A stretch of DNA of 64,000 nt from NCBI RefSeq assembly GCF_002188635.1, contig NZ_NINX01000042.1, positions 1 to 64,000 on the forward strand, given 5' to 3'. This document shows positions 51,151 to 61,170 of this stretch, piece by piece. The position numbers were made by a program, and so were the translations under genes. How positions within the stretch are numbered: position 1 is the stretch's first letter; each line of letters starts with the position of its first letter. The notes beneath the pieces were generated by a model, which did no database searches, had not been told where the DNA came from, and saw nothing but the letters and a program-made list of their open reading frames with translations. The stretch comes from Pigmentiphaga sp. NML030171. GTDB taxonomy: Bacteria; Pseudomonadota; Gammaproteobacteria; Burkholderiales; Burkholderiaceae_B.

Positions 51151-51178
51151 AAAAAAGCGCCCCATACGGGGCGCTTTT
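51151..51178 (-). terminator. Rho-independent terminator of acnB
   Basis: On the reverse strand a perfect seven-pair stem (GCGCCCC with GGGGCGC, four-base loop) is followed by six T, 49 bases after the acnB stop. On the + strand four T follow, so it may act both ways. Confidence 0.9.
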
Positions 51179-51226
51179 CAGCACTGCCGGACAGCCCGAC
51201 GGGCCGTCCATCATCACCTGTGGCGA

Positions 51227-53812
51227 TCACACACCGACCGAATCGGCCACATCCTTGAAATCAGGGATCTGGTCGAAGTTCATGTAGCGGTAGATGGTCT
51301 TCTCGTGCTCGGCCAGGACGCCGGTCTCGGCCATGTACTCTTCCTTGGTCGGGATACGGCCCAGGCGCGAGCAGATGGCGGCCAGCTCGGCGGAACCCAG
51401 GTACACGTTGGAGTTCTTGCCAAGGCGGTTCGGGAAGTTGCGGGTGCTGGTCGACATCACCGTCGCACCTTCGCGGACCTGGGCCTGGTTGCCCATGCAC
51501 AGCGAGCAGCCCGGCATTTCCATGCGGGCGCCGGCCGAACCCAGGACGCCGTAGTGGCCTTCCTCGGTCAGTTGCTGCTGGTCCATCTTGGTGGGCGGAG
51601 CGACCCACAGCTTGACCGGGATGTCGCGCTTGCCTTCGAGCAGCTTGGATGCCGCGCGGAAGTGGCCGATGTTGGTCATGCAGCTGCCGATGAACACTTC
51701 GTCGATCTTGGCGCCGGCCACGTCGGACAGGGTCTTGACGTCGTCCGGGTCGTTCGGGCACGCGACCAGGGGTTCGTGCACGTCGGCCAGGTCGATCTCG
51801 ATGACGGCGGCGTATTCGGCGTCGGCATCGGGTTCCAGCAGTTGCGGGTTGGCCAGCCAGGCTTCCATGGCCTTGATGCGGCGGCCGATCGAGCGCTCGT
51901 CTTCATAGCCGTTGGCGATCATCCACTTCAGCAGCGTGATGTTGCTGTTGATGTATTCGATGATCGGTTCCTTGTTCAGGCGCACCGTGCAGCCGGCGGC
52001 AGAACGCTCGGCCGAGGCGTCCGACAGTTCGAAGGCCTGTTCCACCTTCAGGTCGGGCAGTCCTTCGATTTCCAGGATGCGGCCCGAGAAGATGTTCTTC
52101 TTGCCCTTCTTCTCGACGGTCAGCAGGCCCTGCTGGATCGCGTAGTAGGGAATGGCGTTGACCAGGTCGCGCAGCGTGACGCCGGGCTGCAGCTTGCCCT
52201 TGAAGCGGACCAGCACGGATTCCGGCATGTCCAGCGGCATGACGCCGGTGGCGGCGGCGAAGGCAACCAGGCCCGAGCCGGCCGGGAAGCTGATGCCGAT
52301 GGGGAAGCGGGTGTGCGAGTCGCCGCCGGTACCGACGGTGTCGGGCAGCACCATGCGGTTCAGCCACGAGTGGATGACGCCGTCGCCCGGACGCAGCGAG
52401 ATGCCGCCGCGATTGCTCATGAATTCGGGCAGCGTGTGGTGCGTCTTGACGTCCACGGGCTTGGGATAGGCGGCGGTGTGGCAGAACGACTGCATCACCA
52501 GGTCGGCCGAGAAGCCCAGGCAGGCCAGGTCCTTCAGCTCGTCGCGGGTCATGGGGCCGGTGGTGTCCTGGCTGCCGACCGAGGTCATGCGCGGCTCGCA
52601 GTAGGTTCCCGGGCGGATGCCCTTGCCTTCCGGCAGGCCGCAGGCGCGGCCGACCATCTTCTGGGCCAGCGTGTAGCCCTTGCCGGTGTCGGCCGGGTTC
52701 TTGGGCAGGCGGAACAGGGTCGAGGGCGGCAGGCCCAGGGCCTCGCGCGCCTTGGCGGTCAGGCCGCGGCCGATGATCAGCGGAATGCGGCCGCCGGCGC
52801 GCACTTCGTCGAACAGCACGTCGGACTTGATCTCGAACTCGGAGACCACTTCGCCGTTCTTCAGGGCCTTGCCTTCATAGGGGCGCAGTTCGATGACGTC
52901 GCCCATCTCCATCTTGGAGACGTCCAGCTCGACCGGCAGCGCACCCGCATCTTCCATGGTGTTGTAGAAGATGGGAGCGATCTTGCCGCCCAGACAGACG
53001 CCGCCGAAGCGTTTGTTCGGCACGAAGGGGATGTCTTCGCCGGTCCACCACAGCACGGAGTTGGTGGCCGACTTGCGCGAGGAGCCGGTACCGACCACGT
53101 CGCCGACGTAGGCGACCGGGTGGCCCTTGCCCTTCAGTTCGTTGATGAGCTTGAGCGGACCGACCTTGCCCGGTTCCTGCGGCTCGATGCCAGGCCGCGG
53201 GTTCTTGAGCATGGCCAGCGCATGCAGCGGAATGTCGGGGCGGCTCCAGGCGTCGGGAGCCGGCGACAGGTCGTCGGTGTTGGTTTCGCCGGTCACCTTG
53301 AACACGGTCACCGTCAGGCTTTGCGGCACCTCGGGGCGGCTGGTGAACCACTCGGCATCGGCCCAGCTTTGCAGCACGGCCTTGGCGTTGGCATTGCCCT
53401 TGTCGGCCTTTTCCTTGACGTCGTGGAAGGCGTCGAACATCAGCAGGGTCTTCTTCAGGCCGTCAGCGGCGATGGTGCCGACCTGCGCGTCGTCCAGCAG
53501 CTCGATCAGCGCGCTGATGTTGTAGCCGCCCAGCATGGTGCCCAGCAGCTCGGTGGCCTTGGCGCGATCGATCAGCGGGCAGGCTTCCTTGCCCAGGGCG
53601 ACGGCGGCCAGGTAGGAGGCCTTGACCTTGGCGGCATCGTCCACGCCGGCGGGCACGCGGTGGGTCAGCAGATCCAGCAGCGTCTGTTCCTCGCCCTTGG
53701 GCGGGTTCTTGATCAGTTCGATCAGATCGGCGGTCTGCTGCGCGGACAGCGGCAGCGGGGGGATGCCAAGCGCGGCCCGCTCGGCAACGTGTTGACGGTA
53801 GGATTCAAGCAT
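51227..53812 (-). CDS. acnB: aconitate hydratase B
   Basis: An 861-residue AcnB converting citrate to isocitrate through cis-aconitate. The order of domains is that of AcnB: HEAT-like domain first (about 1-160), swivel domain ([18 protein letters not shown] near 245), then the 4Fe-4S domains. Cluster cysteines are in [13 protein letters not shown] (near 710) and in [12 protein letters not shown] (near 770). It is monocistronic with a strong terminator after it and a large palindrome about 73 bases before its start. Confidence 0.96.
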   Translation of the reverse strand: MLESYRQHVAERAALGIPPLPLSAQQTADLIELIKNPPKGEEQTLLDLLTHRVPAGVDDAAKVKASYLAAVALGKEACPLIDRAKATELLGTMLGGYNISALIELLDDAQVGTIAADGLKKTLLMFDAFHDVKEKADKGNANAKAVLQSWADAEWFTSRPEVPQSLTVTVFKVTGETNTDDLSPAPDAWSRPDIPLHALAMLKNPRPGIEPQEPGKVGPLKLINELKGKGHPVAYVGDVVGTGSSRKSATNSVLWWTGEDIPFVPNKRFGGVCLGGKIAPIFYNTMEDAGALPVELDVSKMEMGDVIELRPYEGKALKNGEVVSEFEIKSDVLFDEVRAGGRIPLIIGRGLTAKAREALGLPPSTLFRLPKNPADTGKGYTLAQKMVGRACGLPEGKGIRPGTYCEPRMTSVGSQDTTGPMTRDELKDLACLGFSADLVMQSFCHTAAYPKPVDVKTHHTLPEFMSNRGGISLRPGDGVIHSWLNRMVLPDTVGTGGDSHTRFPIGISFPAGSGLVAFAAATGVMPLDMPESVLVRFKGKLQPGVTLRDLVNAIPYYAIQQGLLTVEKKGKKNIFSGRILEIEGLPDLKVEQAFELSDASAERSAAGCTVRLNKEPIIEYINSNITLLKWMIANGYEDERSIGRRIKAMEAWLANPQLLEPDADAEYAAVIEIDLADVHEPLVACPNDPDDVKTLSDVAGAKIDEVFIGSCMTNIGHFRAASKLLEGKRDIPVKLWVAPPTKMDQQQLTEEGHYGVLGSAGARMEMPGCSLCMGNQAQVREGATVMSTSTRNFPNRLGKNSNVYLGSAELAAICSRLGRIPTKEEYMAETGVLAEHEKTIYRYMNFDQIPDFKDVADSVGV

Positions 53813-53884
53813 TGGAGGTGTCCCGGTATGAAGGGATTGAGGGCGATCGCCGGGATTGTAGGACTAGCGGCGGCGAGCCGCAAC

Positions 53885-53907
53885 TGTCTTATATCTTATA
53901 TAAGACA
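53885..53907. promoter_or_regulatory. 23-bp palindrome upstream of acnB
   Basis: Arms TGTCTTATAT and ATATAAGACA are perfect inverted repeats around a three-base centre. This AT-rich site lies 73-95 bases upstream of acnB and 75 bases upstream of the divergent hydrolase gene. It looks like a dimeric (GntR-type or similar) operator controlling a TCA-cycle gene. The protein that binds it is not in the window as far as I can tell. Confidence 0.65.
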
Positions 53908-53981
53908 TACACACCCCCTCCGTACGGTCGAGCCGGGATAGAATCATTTTCCCGATAGTCGGCCACCTGGGGGTAATCGAG

Positions 53982-55859
53982 ATGCATTCAAAGAAACTGA
54001 ATCTGGATTGCCCCACCGGGGCGCAACCGGCCACGGCCGCCCCCCTGCTTTCCCCCTCGCGCCGCCACTGGATACAGTTCGCCGGCGCCGGCGCCCTGCT
54101 CCATGCTCTGCCCGGCTGCGGCGGCGACGACCCCAAGCCCGACGCCGGCCGGCTGTCCGAGGCCATCCAGTGGGGGCGGGACGCCATCCGCCAGGCCGTG
54201 CAGAAGAATCAGGCCACCGCGGTCTCGGTCGCGCTGATGACCAGCGAAGGCGTGATCTGGCAGGAAGCCTTCGGCGTCGCGGATCCCCAGGGCAACGTCG
54301 CCGCCACCATCGATTCCCGCTTCAATATCGGCTCGGTCAGCAAGGTGCTGGCCGCGCTGGCCGCCATGGTGCTGTGCGACCGGGGCAAGCTGGCGCTGGA
54401 CGCGCCCATCGCCCGTTATCTGCCCGGCTTCTCGATGCTGTCCAGCGAGTACGGCCAGATCACGCTGCGCCATCTGCTCAGCCATTCGTCCGGGCTGCCC
54501 GGCACCAATTGGCGCAACATCTTCGCGTTCGAGCCCATCGCCGGCTACGCGCAAGACACCGAGGACGGCCTGGCCTACTTCCACCTGAAGCACCAGCCGG
54601 GGGAACTGGCCGTCTATTGCAACGACGGCTTCACGATGGTCGAGAACCTGGTGGCCGCGGTCACGGGCCAGCCGTACGCCGAGTTCGTCCGGCGCGAGAT
54701 CCTCGAACCCCTGGGCATGGGCCATTCCGCCTACCCGGTACAGGCCTTCCCCGAAGGCAGTTTCGTGCACCCTGTCTACGAAGGGCGGCGCATGGGGCAG
54801 GAATTCGTATCGGCCTACGCCACCGGCGGCCTGGCCTCCACGCCCGGCGACATGATGCGGCTGGCGCAGATGTTCCTGGACCTGGGCATGCACCAGGGCA
54901 GGCGCCTGGTATCGCAGGCAGCCATCCAGGAAATGGGCACCGACCAGACCACGGGCCTGCGCATCAACCCCTGTCCCGAATGGCGCTGGGGCCTGGGCTG
55001 GGACTCGGTGCGGCAGCCCGGCCTGGACAGTGTCGGCATCAAGGCCTGGCAGAAGAACGGCGGCACGAGTTTCTTCTCGACCGAGTTCTTCGTGCTGCCC
55101 GACCAGCGCATGGCCCTGCTGCTGACGGGGGCCGGCACCACCTACGGGCCGCTGCGCATCGCCGAAGGCGTGCTGCTGCGGGCCCTGGCCGCCACACGCG
55201 CGATTCCGGCCGTGCCGGCGGCGCTGGAAGGCATCCCCGCGGCGGCGTCGCCGTCCATCGATGCCGCCGGCCTGGCGGGCATCTATGCCAATTACGAAGG
55301 ACCATACAAGGTACAGGCCGCCAGTGCGGGCACGATCGACGTGCTGCACAGGAAGGCCGGCGCCTGGGACCCGATCGCCACGGGCCTGACCCTGCGCGCC
55401 GACGGCTGGTGGTGGAACGACGCGCCTTCGGGGAACAGCTACCGCTGGCTGACGCTGGACGGCAAGCACTACATGATCCAGCGCGTGCCGGCAGGCTGGG
55501 GACATTACCGGCTGACCATGTCCGTGGGCCAGCGCCTGGCGCCGCTGCCGCCGCTGTCCGCCGCCTGGCAAGCCCGCCTGGGCACGCGCTGGGAACCGAC
55601 CAACGAATCGCCCGAGTCGGTGGCGCTGGTCCTGGGCGATGGCATCGCCTCGCTGAGCGCGCTGCCCGAGTTGCCGGGATACGTGATGTGGAACGACGGC
55701 CAGCTGCTGCGCCCCGATGGCGACGACCGCGCCAGGATGACGATACAGGTGCCCGTCAATCATGGGCGCGACCTGGTCGAGCTCGAATTCTCGACGGTGG
55801 ACGGCCAGCCGCAGATGCGGTCGGGGTCATCGCTCTATCGGTTGCTGGCAGAGGACTGA
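53982..55859 (+). CDS. beta-lactamase-fold serine hydrolase, probable lipoprotein
   Basis: A 625-residue class C beta-lactamase/esterase-like protein. A late signal with twin Arg (PSRRHW, residues 26-30) and a lipobox ending at Cys46 (ALPGC) suggest export by Tat and lipidation. The active site has S118-V-S-K121 and Y212-C-N214, and a GTS-like KTG equivalent is near 360 (NGGTS). About 220 extra C-terminal residues form a lipocalin-like or unknown domain. It may be an esterase or peptidase rather than a resistance enzyme. The tcuR-like gene follows after seven bases. Confidence 0.87.
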   Translation: MHSKKLNLDCPTGAQPATAAPLLSPSRRHWIQFAGAGALLHALPGCGGDDPKPDAGRLSEAIQWGRDAIRQAVQKNQATAVSVALMTSEGVIWQEAFGVADPQGNVAATIDSRFNIGSVSKVLAALAAMVLCDRGKLALDAPIARYLPGFSMLSSEYGQITLRHLLSHSSGLPGTNWRNIFAFEPIAGYAQDTEDGLAYFHLKHQPGELAVYCNDGFTMVENLVAAVTGQPYAEFVRREILEPLGMGHSAYPVQAFPEGSFVHPVYEGRRMGQEFVSAYATGGLASTPGDMMRLAQMFLDLGMHQGRRLVSQAAIQEMGTDQTTGLRINPCPEWRWGLGWDSVRQPGLDSVGIKAWQKNGGTSFFSTEFFVLPDQRMALLLTGAGTTYGPLRIAEGVLLRALAATRAIPAVPAALEGIPAAASPSIDAAGLAGIYANYEGPYKVQAASAGTIDVLHRKAGAWDPIATGLTLRADGWWWNDAPSGNSYRWLTLDGKHYMIQRVPAGWGHYRLTMSVGQRLAPLPPLSAAWQARLGTRWEPTNESPESVALVLGDGIASLSALPELPGYVMWNDGQLLRPDGDDRARMTIQVPVNHGRDLVELEFSTVDGQPQMRSGSSLYRLLAED

Positions 55860-55866
55860 TCCGACC

Positions 55867-56796
55867 TTGGAACTGCGCCAACTCCGCTATTTCGTCCGCG
55901 TCGTCGAGCTGGGCAGCATGGGCCGCGCCGCGCGCGAACTGGGGCTGGTGCCCTCCGCCCTGAGCCAGCAGATCAGCCGCCTGGAAGGCGAGCTGGCCAC
56001 CCGGCTCCTGCAGCGCACCGCCACCGGCGTCATCCCCACCGACGCGGGGCTGGCTTTCTGGCGGCAGGCGCAGATGGCGCTGCGCCACGCCGACCAGGCC
56101 GTGGTCGCGGCGCGCGAGGCCCGGCTGTCAGGCGCGGTCAGCATAGGCTTCGCGCCGTCGACGGCATCGCTGCTGGCCCGCCCCTTCATCGCCGCCATGC
56201 AGGAACGCTATCCCGACGTGCGGCTGCATCTGGTGGAAAGCCTGTCCGGCCATCTGGCGGGCTTGCTGAACGCCCGCCTGCTGGACCTGGCCGTGCTGTT
56301 CCAGACCGACAGCGGCCGGCACTGGAGCGTCCTGCCCCTGCTGGACGAAAAGCTGTTCGTGGTGGCCCGGCCCGATCTCGTATCCGACCGCCAGCCCCGC
56401 CAGCCGATGACGGTGGCGGAAGCGGCGCGGCTGCCGCTGGCCATGCCCAGCAAGACGCACGGCCTGCGCATCCTGGTCGATGCCGCCTTCGACCGCGCGG
56501 GCGTCGAGCCGGACATCGCGCTGGAGATCGACGGCCTGACCACGCTGATGAACACCGTGATCGACGCGCCCATCGCCACCATCCAGCCCGGTGTCGCCGC
56601 CGGCGGGATGCATGAAGGGCGCCTGTGCCTGTATCCGCTGGACGACCCGTACCTGTTCCGGCGCAACGTCGTCACCAGCGTCTCGGACGACGAGTTGTCC
56701 CCCGCGGCGCTGGCCGCGCGGGTGGTGCTGGCCGACCTGATGCGCACGCTGGTGCGCGACGGCCATTGGCCGGGCGCCACCATTCACGAATCGTGA
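55867..56796 (+). CDS. LysR-family regulator, TcuR-like
   Basis: A 309-residue LysR protein starting ELRQLRYFVRVVELGSMGRAARELGLVPSALSQQISRLE with a normal effector domain (IGFAPSTASLLARPF). The start is TTG 55867, since no ATG is in frame before the helix-turn-helix. It lies 77 bases upstream of tcuA on the same strand, the position of tcuR in tricarballylate operons, so it likely responds to tricarballylate or a related acid. Confidence 0.87.
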   Translation: MELRQLRYFVRVVELGSMGRAARELGLVPSALSQQISRLEGELATRLLQRTATGVIPTDAGLAFWRQAQMALRHADQAVVAAREARLSGAVSIGFAPSTASLLARPFIAAMQERYPDVRLHLVESLSGHLAGLLNARLLDLAVLFQTDSGRHWSVLPLLDEKLFVVARPDLVSDRQPRQPMTVAEAARLPLAMPSKTHGLRILVDAAFDRAGVEPDIALEIDGLTTLMNTVIDAPIATIQPGVAAGGMHEGRLCLYPLDDPYLFRRNVVTSVSDDELSPAALAARVVLADLMRTLVRDGHWPGATIHES

Positions 56797-56873
56797 ATAC
56801 CTATTGCCCACGCGCCGTCTAGCCCGGCGCGGCCGCCCCGCCTACAGTGACTCCTCACTGATAGGAAAGCGGA

Positions 56874-58292
56874 ATGACAGATGTCCTGGTCATCGGCGGC
56901 GGCAACGCCGCCTTGTGCGCGGCCCTGATGGCCCGCGAGGCGGGCGCCAGCGTCATGCTGCTGGAAGCGGCGCCCAAGGAATGGCGCGGCGGCAATTCGC
57001 AGCACACGCGCAACCTGCGCTGCATGCACGACGGTCCGGAAGACGTGCTGGTCGACAGCTACCCGGAAGAGGAATTCTGGCAGGACCTGCTCAAGGTCAC
57101 CGGCGGCATCACCGATGAGAAGCTGGCGCGCCTGGTGATCCGGGCATCGTCCAGTTGCCGGGACTGGATGCGCAAGCATGGCGTGAACTTCCAGCCCGCG
57201 CTGTCCGGCACCTTGCACATCGCCCGCACCAACGCCTTCTTCATGGGCGGCGGCCGGGCGCTGGTCAATGCCTACTACCGCAGCGCCGAGAACCTGGGCG
57301 TGCAAATCCGCTACGGCACGCCGGTGCATGCGCTGGAACTGGACGGCGATCGCTTCGTCGCGGCGCTGGCCGGGGACGAACGCATCCCCGCGCGCGCCTG
57401 TGTCATGGCGTGCGGCGGCTTCGAGTCCAACCTGCAATGGATGCGCGAAGCCTGGGGCCAGAACGAACGGGGCGAATGGCCGGCGGACAACTTCCTGATA
57501 CGCGGCACCCGGTACAACCAGGGCGCCTTGCTGAAGTTCATGATCGACGCCGGCGCCGACATGACCGGCGACCCCACGCAATCCCATTGCGTCGCCATCG
57601 ACGCGCGCTCGCCGCTGTACGACGGCGGCATCTGCACCCGCCTGGACTGCGTGTCGCTGGGCATCGTCGTCAATCGCGACGCCCAGCGCTTCTACGACGA
57701 AGGCGAGGACTTCTGGCCCAAGCGCTATGCGATCTGGGGCCGGCTGGTCGCCTTCCAGCCAGGCCAGATCGCCTATTCCATCATCGATGCCAAGGCGGTC
57801 GGACGCTTCATGCCGCCGGTGTTCAACGGCATCCGGGCCGACAGCCTGCCCGAGCTCGCGCGGCTGACGGGGCTGGACGAAACCCGCCTGGAACAGACGG
57901 TGCGGGAATTCAACGCCGCCTGCCGGGGCGAACACTTCGACCACACCATCATGGACGACTGCCGCACGGAAGGCATCTCGCCCGTCAAGACGCACTGGGC
58001 CCGGCCGCTGGATACGCCGCCCTATTTCGCCTATCCGCTGCGCCCCGGCATCACCTTCACCTATCTCGGCACCAAGGTGGACGAGAACGCGGCCGTGCAC
58101 TTCGGCGGGCGTCCCAGCCCGAATCTGTTCTGCGCCGGCGAAATGATGTCCGGCAATGTGCTGGGCAAGGGCTATACCGCCGGCGTCGGCATGTCCATCG
58201 GCACGGCCTTCGGCCGCATCGCCGGCACCCGCGCCGCCGAGGCCGCGCGGCACCCTCGTATTCACGGAGCACCCGATCTTGAAGCAGCTTGA
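56874..58292 (+). CDS. tcuA: FAD-dependent tricarballylate dehydrogenase
   Basis: A 472-residue flavoprotein of the fumarate reductase/succinate dehydrogenase family that oxidises tricarballylate to cis-aconitate. The FAD motif [21 protein letters not shown] is at 4-24, followed by [12 protein letters not shown], and the C-terminal [30 protein letters not shown] closes the FAD site. AGGAAAG precedes ATG 56874. The product cis-aconitate feeds aconitase, encoded about 3 kb away. It is coupled to tcuB by an overlap. Confidence 0.92.
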   Translation: MTDVLVIGGGNAALCAALMAREAGASVMLLEAAPKEWRGGNSQHTRNLRCMHDGPEDVLVDSYPEEEFWQDLLKVTGGITDEKLARLVIRASSSCRDWMRKHGVNFQPALSGTLHIARTNAFFMGGGRALVNAYYRSAENLGVQIRYGTPVHALELDGDRFVAALAGDERIPARACVMACGGFESNLQWMREAWGQNERGEWPADNFLIRGTRYNQGALLKFMIDAGADMTGDPTQSHCVAIDARSPLYDGGICTRLDCVSLGIVVNRDAQRFYDEGEDFWPKRYAIWGRLVAFQPGQIAYSIIDAKAVGRFMPPVFNGIRADSLPELARLTGLDETRLEQTVREFNAACRGEHFDHTIMDDCRTEGISPVKTHWARPLDTPPYFAYPLRPGITFTYLGTKVDENAAVHFGGRPSPNLFCAGEMMSGNVLGKGYTAGVGMSIGTAFGRIAGTRAAEAARHPRIHGAPDLEAA

Positions 58293-59496
58293 GCATCTCG
58301 CGCACGACGCGCAAACCCTGGCGGCCGGCGTACAGGCCGTGCCGATCCAATGGCGGACCCAGGCCGCCGCGCAAGGCGGCGCCTGTTCGACCGCGCTGAC
58401 CGCCGACGAGAACGAAGCGGCCCGCGTCCTGCAAATATGCAATGCCTGCCGCTATTGCGAGGGATTCTGCGCGACGTTCCCGGCCATGATGCGCAGGCTG
58501 GAATTCGGCAAGGCCGACGTGCACTACCTGGCCAACCTGTGCCACAACTGCGGCGCCTGCCTGCACGCCTGCCAATACGCGCCACCGAACGAATTCGGCG
58601 TCAACGTGCCCCGCGCCATGGCCAAGGTGCGCGTGCAGACCTACGGCGACTACGCCTGGCCAGGAGTCCTGGGACGCCTGTACCGGCACAACGGCGTCAC
58701 GCTGGCCCTGGCGACGGCGTTCGCGCTGGCGCTGTTCCTGGTGCTGGCCGCCGCCATGAACGGCGGCATCCTGCACGCGCCGCTTGCCGGCGATTTCTAT
58801 GCCATCTTCCCCCACAACCTGCTGGTGGCGATGTTCGGCACGGTATTCGTGCTGGCCATCGTCGCGCTGGGAGTGGGCGTGACGCGCTTCTGGCGGAACG
58901 TCTCGCCCGGCTCGCCCACCGCGCCGGCCGTGGCCGAGGCCGCGCACGACGCGCTGCGCCTGAAGTACCTGGACGGCGGACACGGCAAGGGCTGCAATGA
59001 AACGGACGACGCGTTCACGCTGGCGCGGCGCCGCTTCCACCATTTCACCTTCTATGGCTTCATGCTGTGCTTCGCCGCCACCTGCGTGGCCACGCTCTAC
59101 CACTACGCGCTGGGGCTGCACGCGCCGTATCCGCTGACCAGCCTGCCCGTGCTGCTGGGCACCGCGGGCGGCATCGGCCTCTTGATCGGGCCGGCCGGCC
59201 TGCTGTGGCTGAACCTGCGCCGCCATCCGGCACATGGCGATCCCGACCAGCGCCCCATGGACCGCGGCTTCATCTGCCTGCTGTTCCTGACCAGCCTGAC
59301 CGGCCTCGCGCTGCTGGCCCTGCGCGACACCGGCGCCATGGGCCTGCTGCTGGCCGTGCACCTGGGCGTGGTCATGGCCTTGTTCCTGACCCTGCCCTAC
59401 GGCAAGTTCGCGCACGGCATCTATCGATGCGCTGCGCTGCTGAAGTGGAGCATCGAGCGGCGCCAGCCGAGCAACACGCGGCTGACGCCCGATTGA
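58279..59496 (+). CDS. tcuB: tricarballylate utilisation 4Fe-4S membrane protein
   Basis: A 405-residue membrane protein that re-oxidises TcuA. Two 4Fe-4S clusters are visible: [11 protein letters not shown] (near 52-62) and [13 protein letters not shown] (near 86-98). About six membrane helices follow ([39 protein letters not shown] and others), with His residues for haem. The start is TTG 58279, with GGAG nine bases upstream, overlapping tcuA by 14 bases. No tcuC transporter gene follows: the next gene is on the other strand. Confidence 0.92.
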   Translation: MKQLEHLAHDAQTLAAGVQAVPIQWRTQAAAQGGACSTALTADENEAARVLQICNACRYCEGFCATFPAMMRRLEFGKADVHYLANLCHNCGACLHACQYAPPNEFGVNVPRAMAKVRVQTYGDYAWPGVLGRLYRHNGVTLALATAFALALFLVLAAAMNGGILHAPLAGDFYAIFPHNLLVAMFGTVFVLAIVALGVGVTRFWRNVSPGSPTAPAVAEAAHDALRLKYLDGGHGKGCNETDDAFTLARRRFHHFTFYGFMLCFAATCVATLYHYALGLHAPYPLTSLPVLLGTAGGIGLLIGPAGLLWLNLRRHPAHGDPDQRPMDRGFICLLFLTSLTGLALLALRDTGAMGLLLAVHLGVVMALFLTLPYGKFAHGIYRCAALLKWSIERRQPSNTRLTPD

Positions 59497-59511
59497 GCCC
59501 ATCGCGGGGCG

Positions 59512-61170
59512 TCAGCCACGCGCCAGCGGCGGCCCCGAGAAGGGTTTGGCGAAAGGCCCGATGGCGCGCATGTCGAACTCCACCAGCACGGCCGGCGCAT
59601 CGCGGCCGGCCGCATCGCGCAGCACGCGCTCCAGGCCGTCCAGGTCGCGCACCGCGATGTAGTCCATGCCGACCGATTGCGCCAGGGCGCCCAGTTCGAA
59701 GCCGTGCAGGTCGCAGTAATAGCGGCGGCCGCCGTAGTCCGCATCCTGGAGGTTGCGCAGGATGCCGTAGCCGCCGTCATTCATCACCAGCATGACGATG
59801 CCGGTGCGCTCCTGGACCGCGGTGGCCAGTTCGCCCAGGTTCAGCATGAACCCGCCGTCGCCGGCCAGCAGCCAGGTTTTGCGGTCCGGCCGGCCCGTGG
59901 CCGCGCCGATGGCCATGGCCAGCCCCTGGCCGATTCCACCGCCCACGGCGTGGATGCCCTGCCCCGGCGCAAAGACCTGCATCAGGCGATTGCCCCAGGT
60001 GCTGTTGGAGATGGTGACGTCGCGCACCCAGCCGAAGTCACGGCCGCACACGGCTTGCAAGACGTCGGCGATGCGGTCGTAGGGCGCGATGGCGCCGCGC
60101 ATCGTGGCCTGGGCGCGCTGCCTGGCGCGCGCGGCCTCGTCCGCCAGCCCGGCATCGGCCCGCAAGCGGCCCGTCAGCCTGTCGGCCAACCGGGCCAGCG
60201 TCAGGCGCGCATCGCCCCGCACGAACAACGAGGTCGGATAGGCCCGCTGTTCGGCCAACGGATCCGCGTCGATCTGGACCAGCGTGCGCGGCAATTGCAG
60301 CGTATGGGTCAGCGTTTCCGGCACCCGCAGCCGCGAACCCACGACCAGCATCGCGTCGCAGCTCTGATAGAAAGCCTCGATGGCGGGCTGGCCGTTGAAG
60401 GCCCCCAGCGTACGCGGATCGTCCTCGGGCACCGCGCCCTTGCCCTGCAGGGTGGTCACGGCCACGAAGCCCAGGTCCAGCAGCCGGGCGATCTCGGCGC
60501 GGGCATGGCGGGCGCCGCCGCCTATCCACAGGACCGGCCGCCGGGCGTCCGCCAGCAGGTCGGCCAACCGGTCCACGGCCGCGTCGTCGGGCTCGACCGG
60601 CGCCAGGAACGGCGGCGCCGGCGGCGGCTGCACGTCGACCAGGGCACCCTGCAGGTCGATGGGAATCTCTACGCTGACCGGCCCCGTGGGCGCGGTCAGC
60701 GCCAGCCGGACCGCCTCCTGGATCGTGGCCATGGCCGTCTCGGCCGACCATACGCGCAGCGCCGCCTTGGATACCGCTTGCAGCATGCTGAGCTGATCCT
60801 TGGCCTCGTGGACATAGGAGCGGCCCCGGTCCAGATAGGGCAGCGCGACCTGACCGGTAATGTGCAGCAGCGGCGTGCCGGCGGTCCAGGCCTCGACCAG
60901 CGCGCCGGCCGCGTTGCCGGCGCCGGTGCCCGTGCTGGTGAAGGCCACACCCAACGCACCCGTGGCGCGGGCGCAAGCATCGGCCATGCCCACGGCGCCG
61001 GCTTCGCCGCGCGCGCCTATGTAGCGGATGCGCCCGTCGCGCCCCAGCGCATCGAGCAACGGCATGTTGTGGATGGACAGGACGCCATAGGCCTGCCGTA
61101 CGCCCAGTTCGTGCAGGTACTGGACCAGGGCATCGCCCACGGTGTGCTGATTGGAGATCGATGCGCTCAT
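59512..61170 (-). CDS. thiamine-diphosphate-dependent enzyme (acetolactate synthase-like)
   Basis: A 552-residue three-domain TPP enzyme. The catalytic glutamate is in RYIGARGEAGAVGMADA near 55, and the TPP/Mg motif GDGGFMLNLGELATA ... MNDGGYG lies near 430-465. It resembles acetolactate synthase and benzoylformate decarboxylase. Candidates also include sulfopyruvate or phosphonopyruvate decarboxylase-type activity, given the sulfatase next door. It overlaps the sulfatase stop (ATGA) and is convergent with tcuB, 15 bases apart. Confidence 0.87.
   Translation of the reverse strand: MSASISNQHTVGDALVQYLHELGVRQAYGVLSIHNMPLLDALGRDGRIRYIGARGEAGAVGMADACARATGALGVAFTSTGTGAGNAAGALVEAWTAGTPLLHITGQVALPYLDRGRSYVHEAKDQLSMLQAVSKAALRVWSAETAMATIQEAVRLALTAPTGPVSVEIPIDLQGALVDVQPPPAPPFLAPVEPDDAAVDRLADLLADARRPVLWIGGGARHARAEIARLLDLGFVAVTTLQGKGAVPEDDPRTLGAFNGQPAIEAFYQSCDAMLVVGSRLRVPETLTHTLQLPRTLVQIDADPLAEQRAYPTSLFVRGDARLTLARLADRLTGRLRADAGLADEAARARQRAQATMRGAIAPYDRIADVLQAVCGRDFGWVRDVTISNSTWGNRLMQVFAPGQGIHAVGGGIGQGLAMAIGAATGRPDRKTWLLAGDGGFMLNLGELATAVQERTGIVMLVMNDGGYGILRNLQDADYGGRRYYCDLHGFELGALAQSVGMDYIAVRDLDGLERVLRDAAGRDAPAVLVEFDMRAIGPFAKPFSGPPLARG

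Noticed and set aside
51029-53941. A 970-codon + strand frame
   Set aside because: It is the antisense of acnB, whose domains and cluster cysteines are clear.
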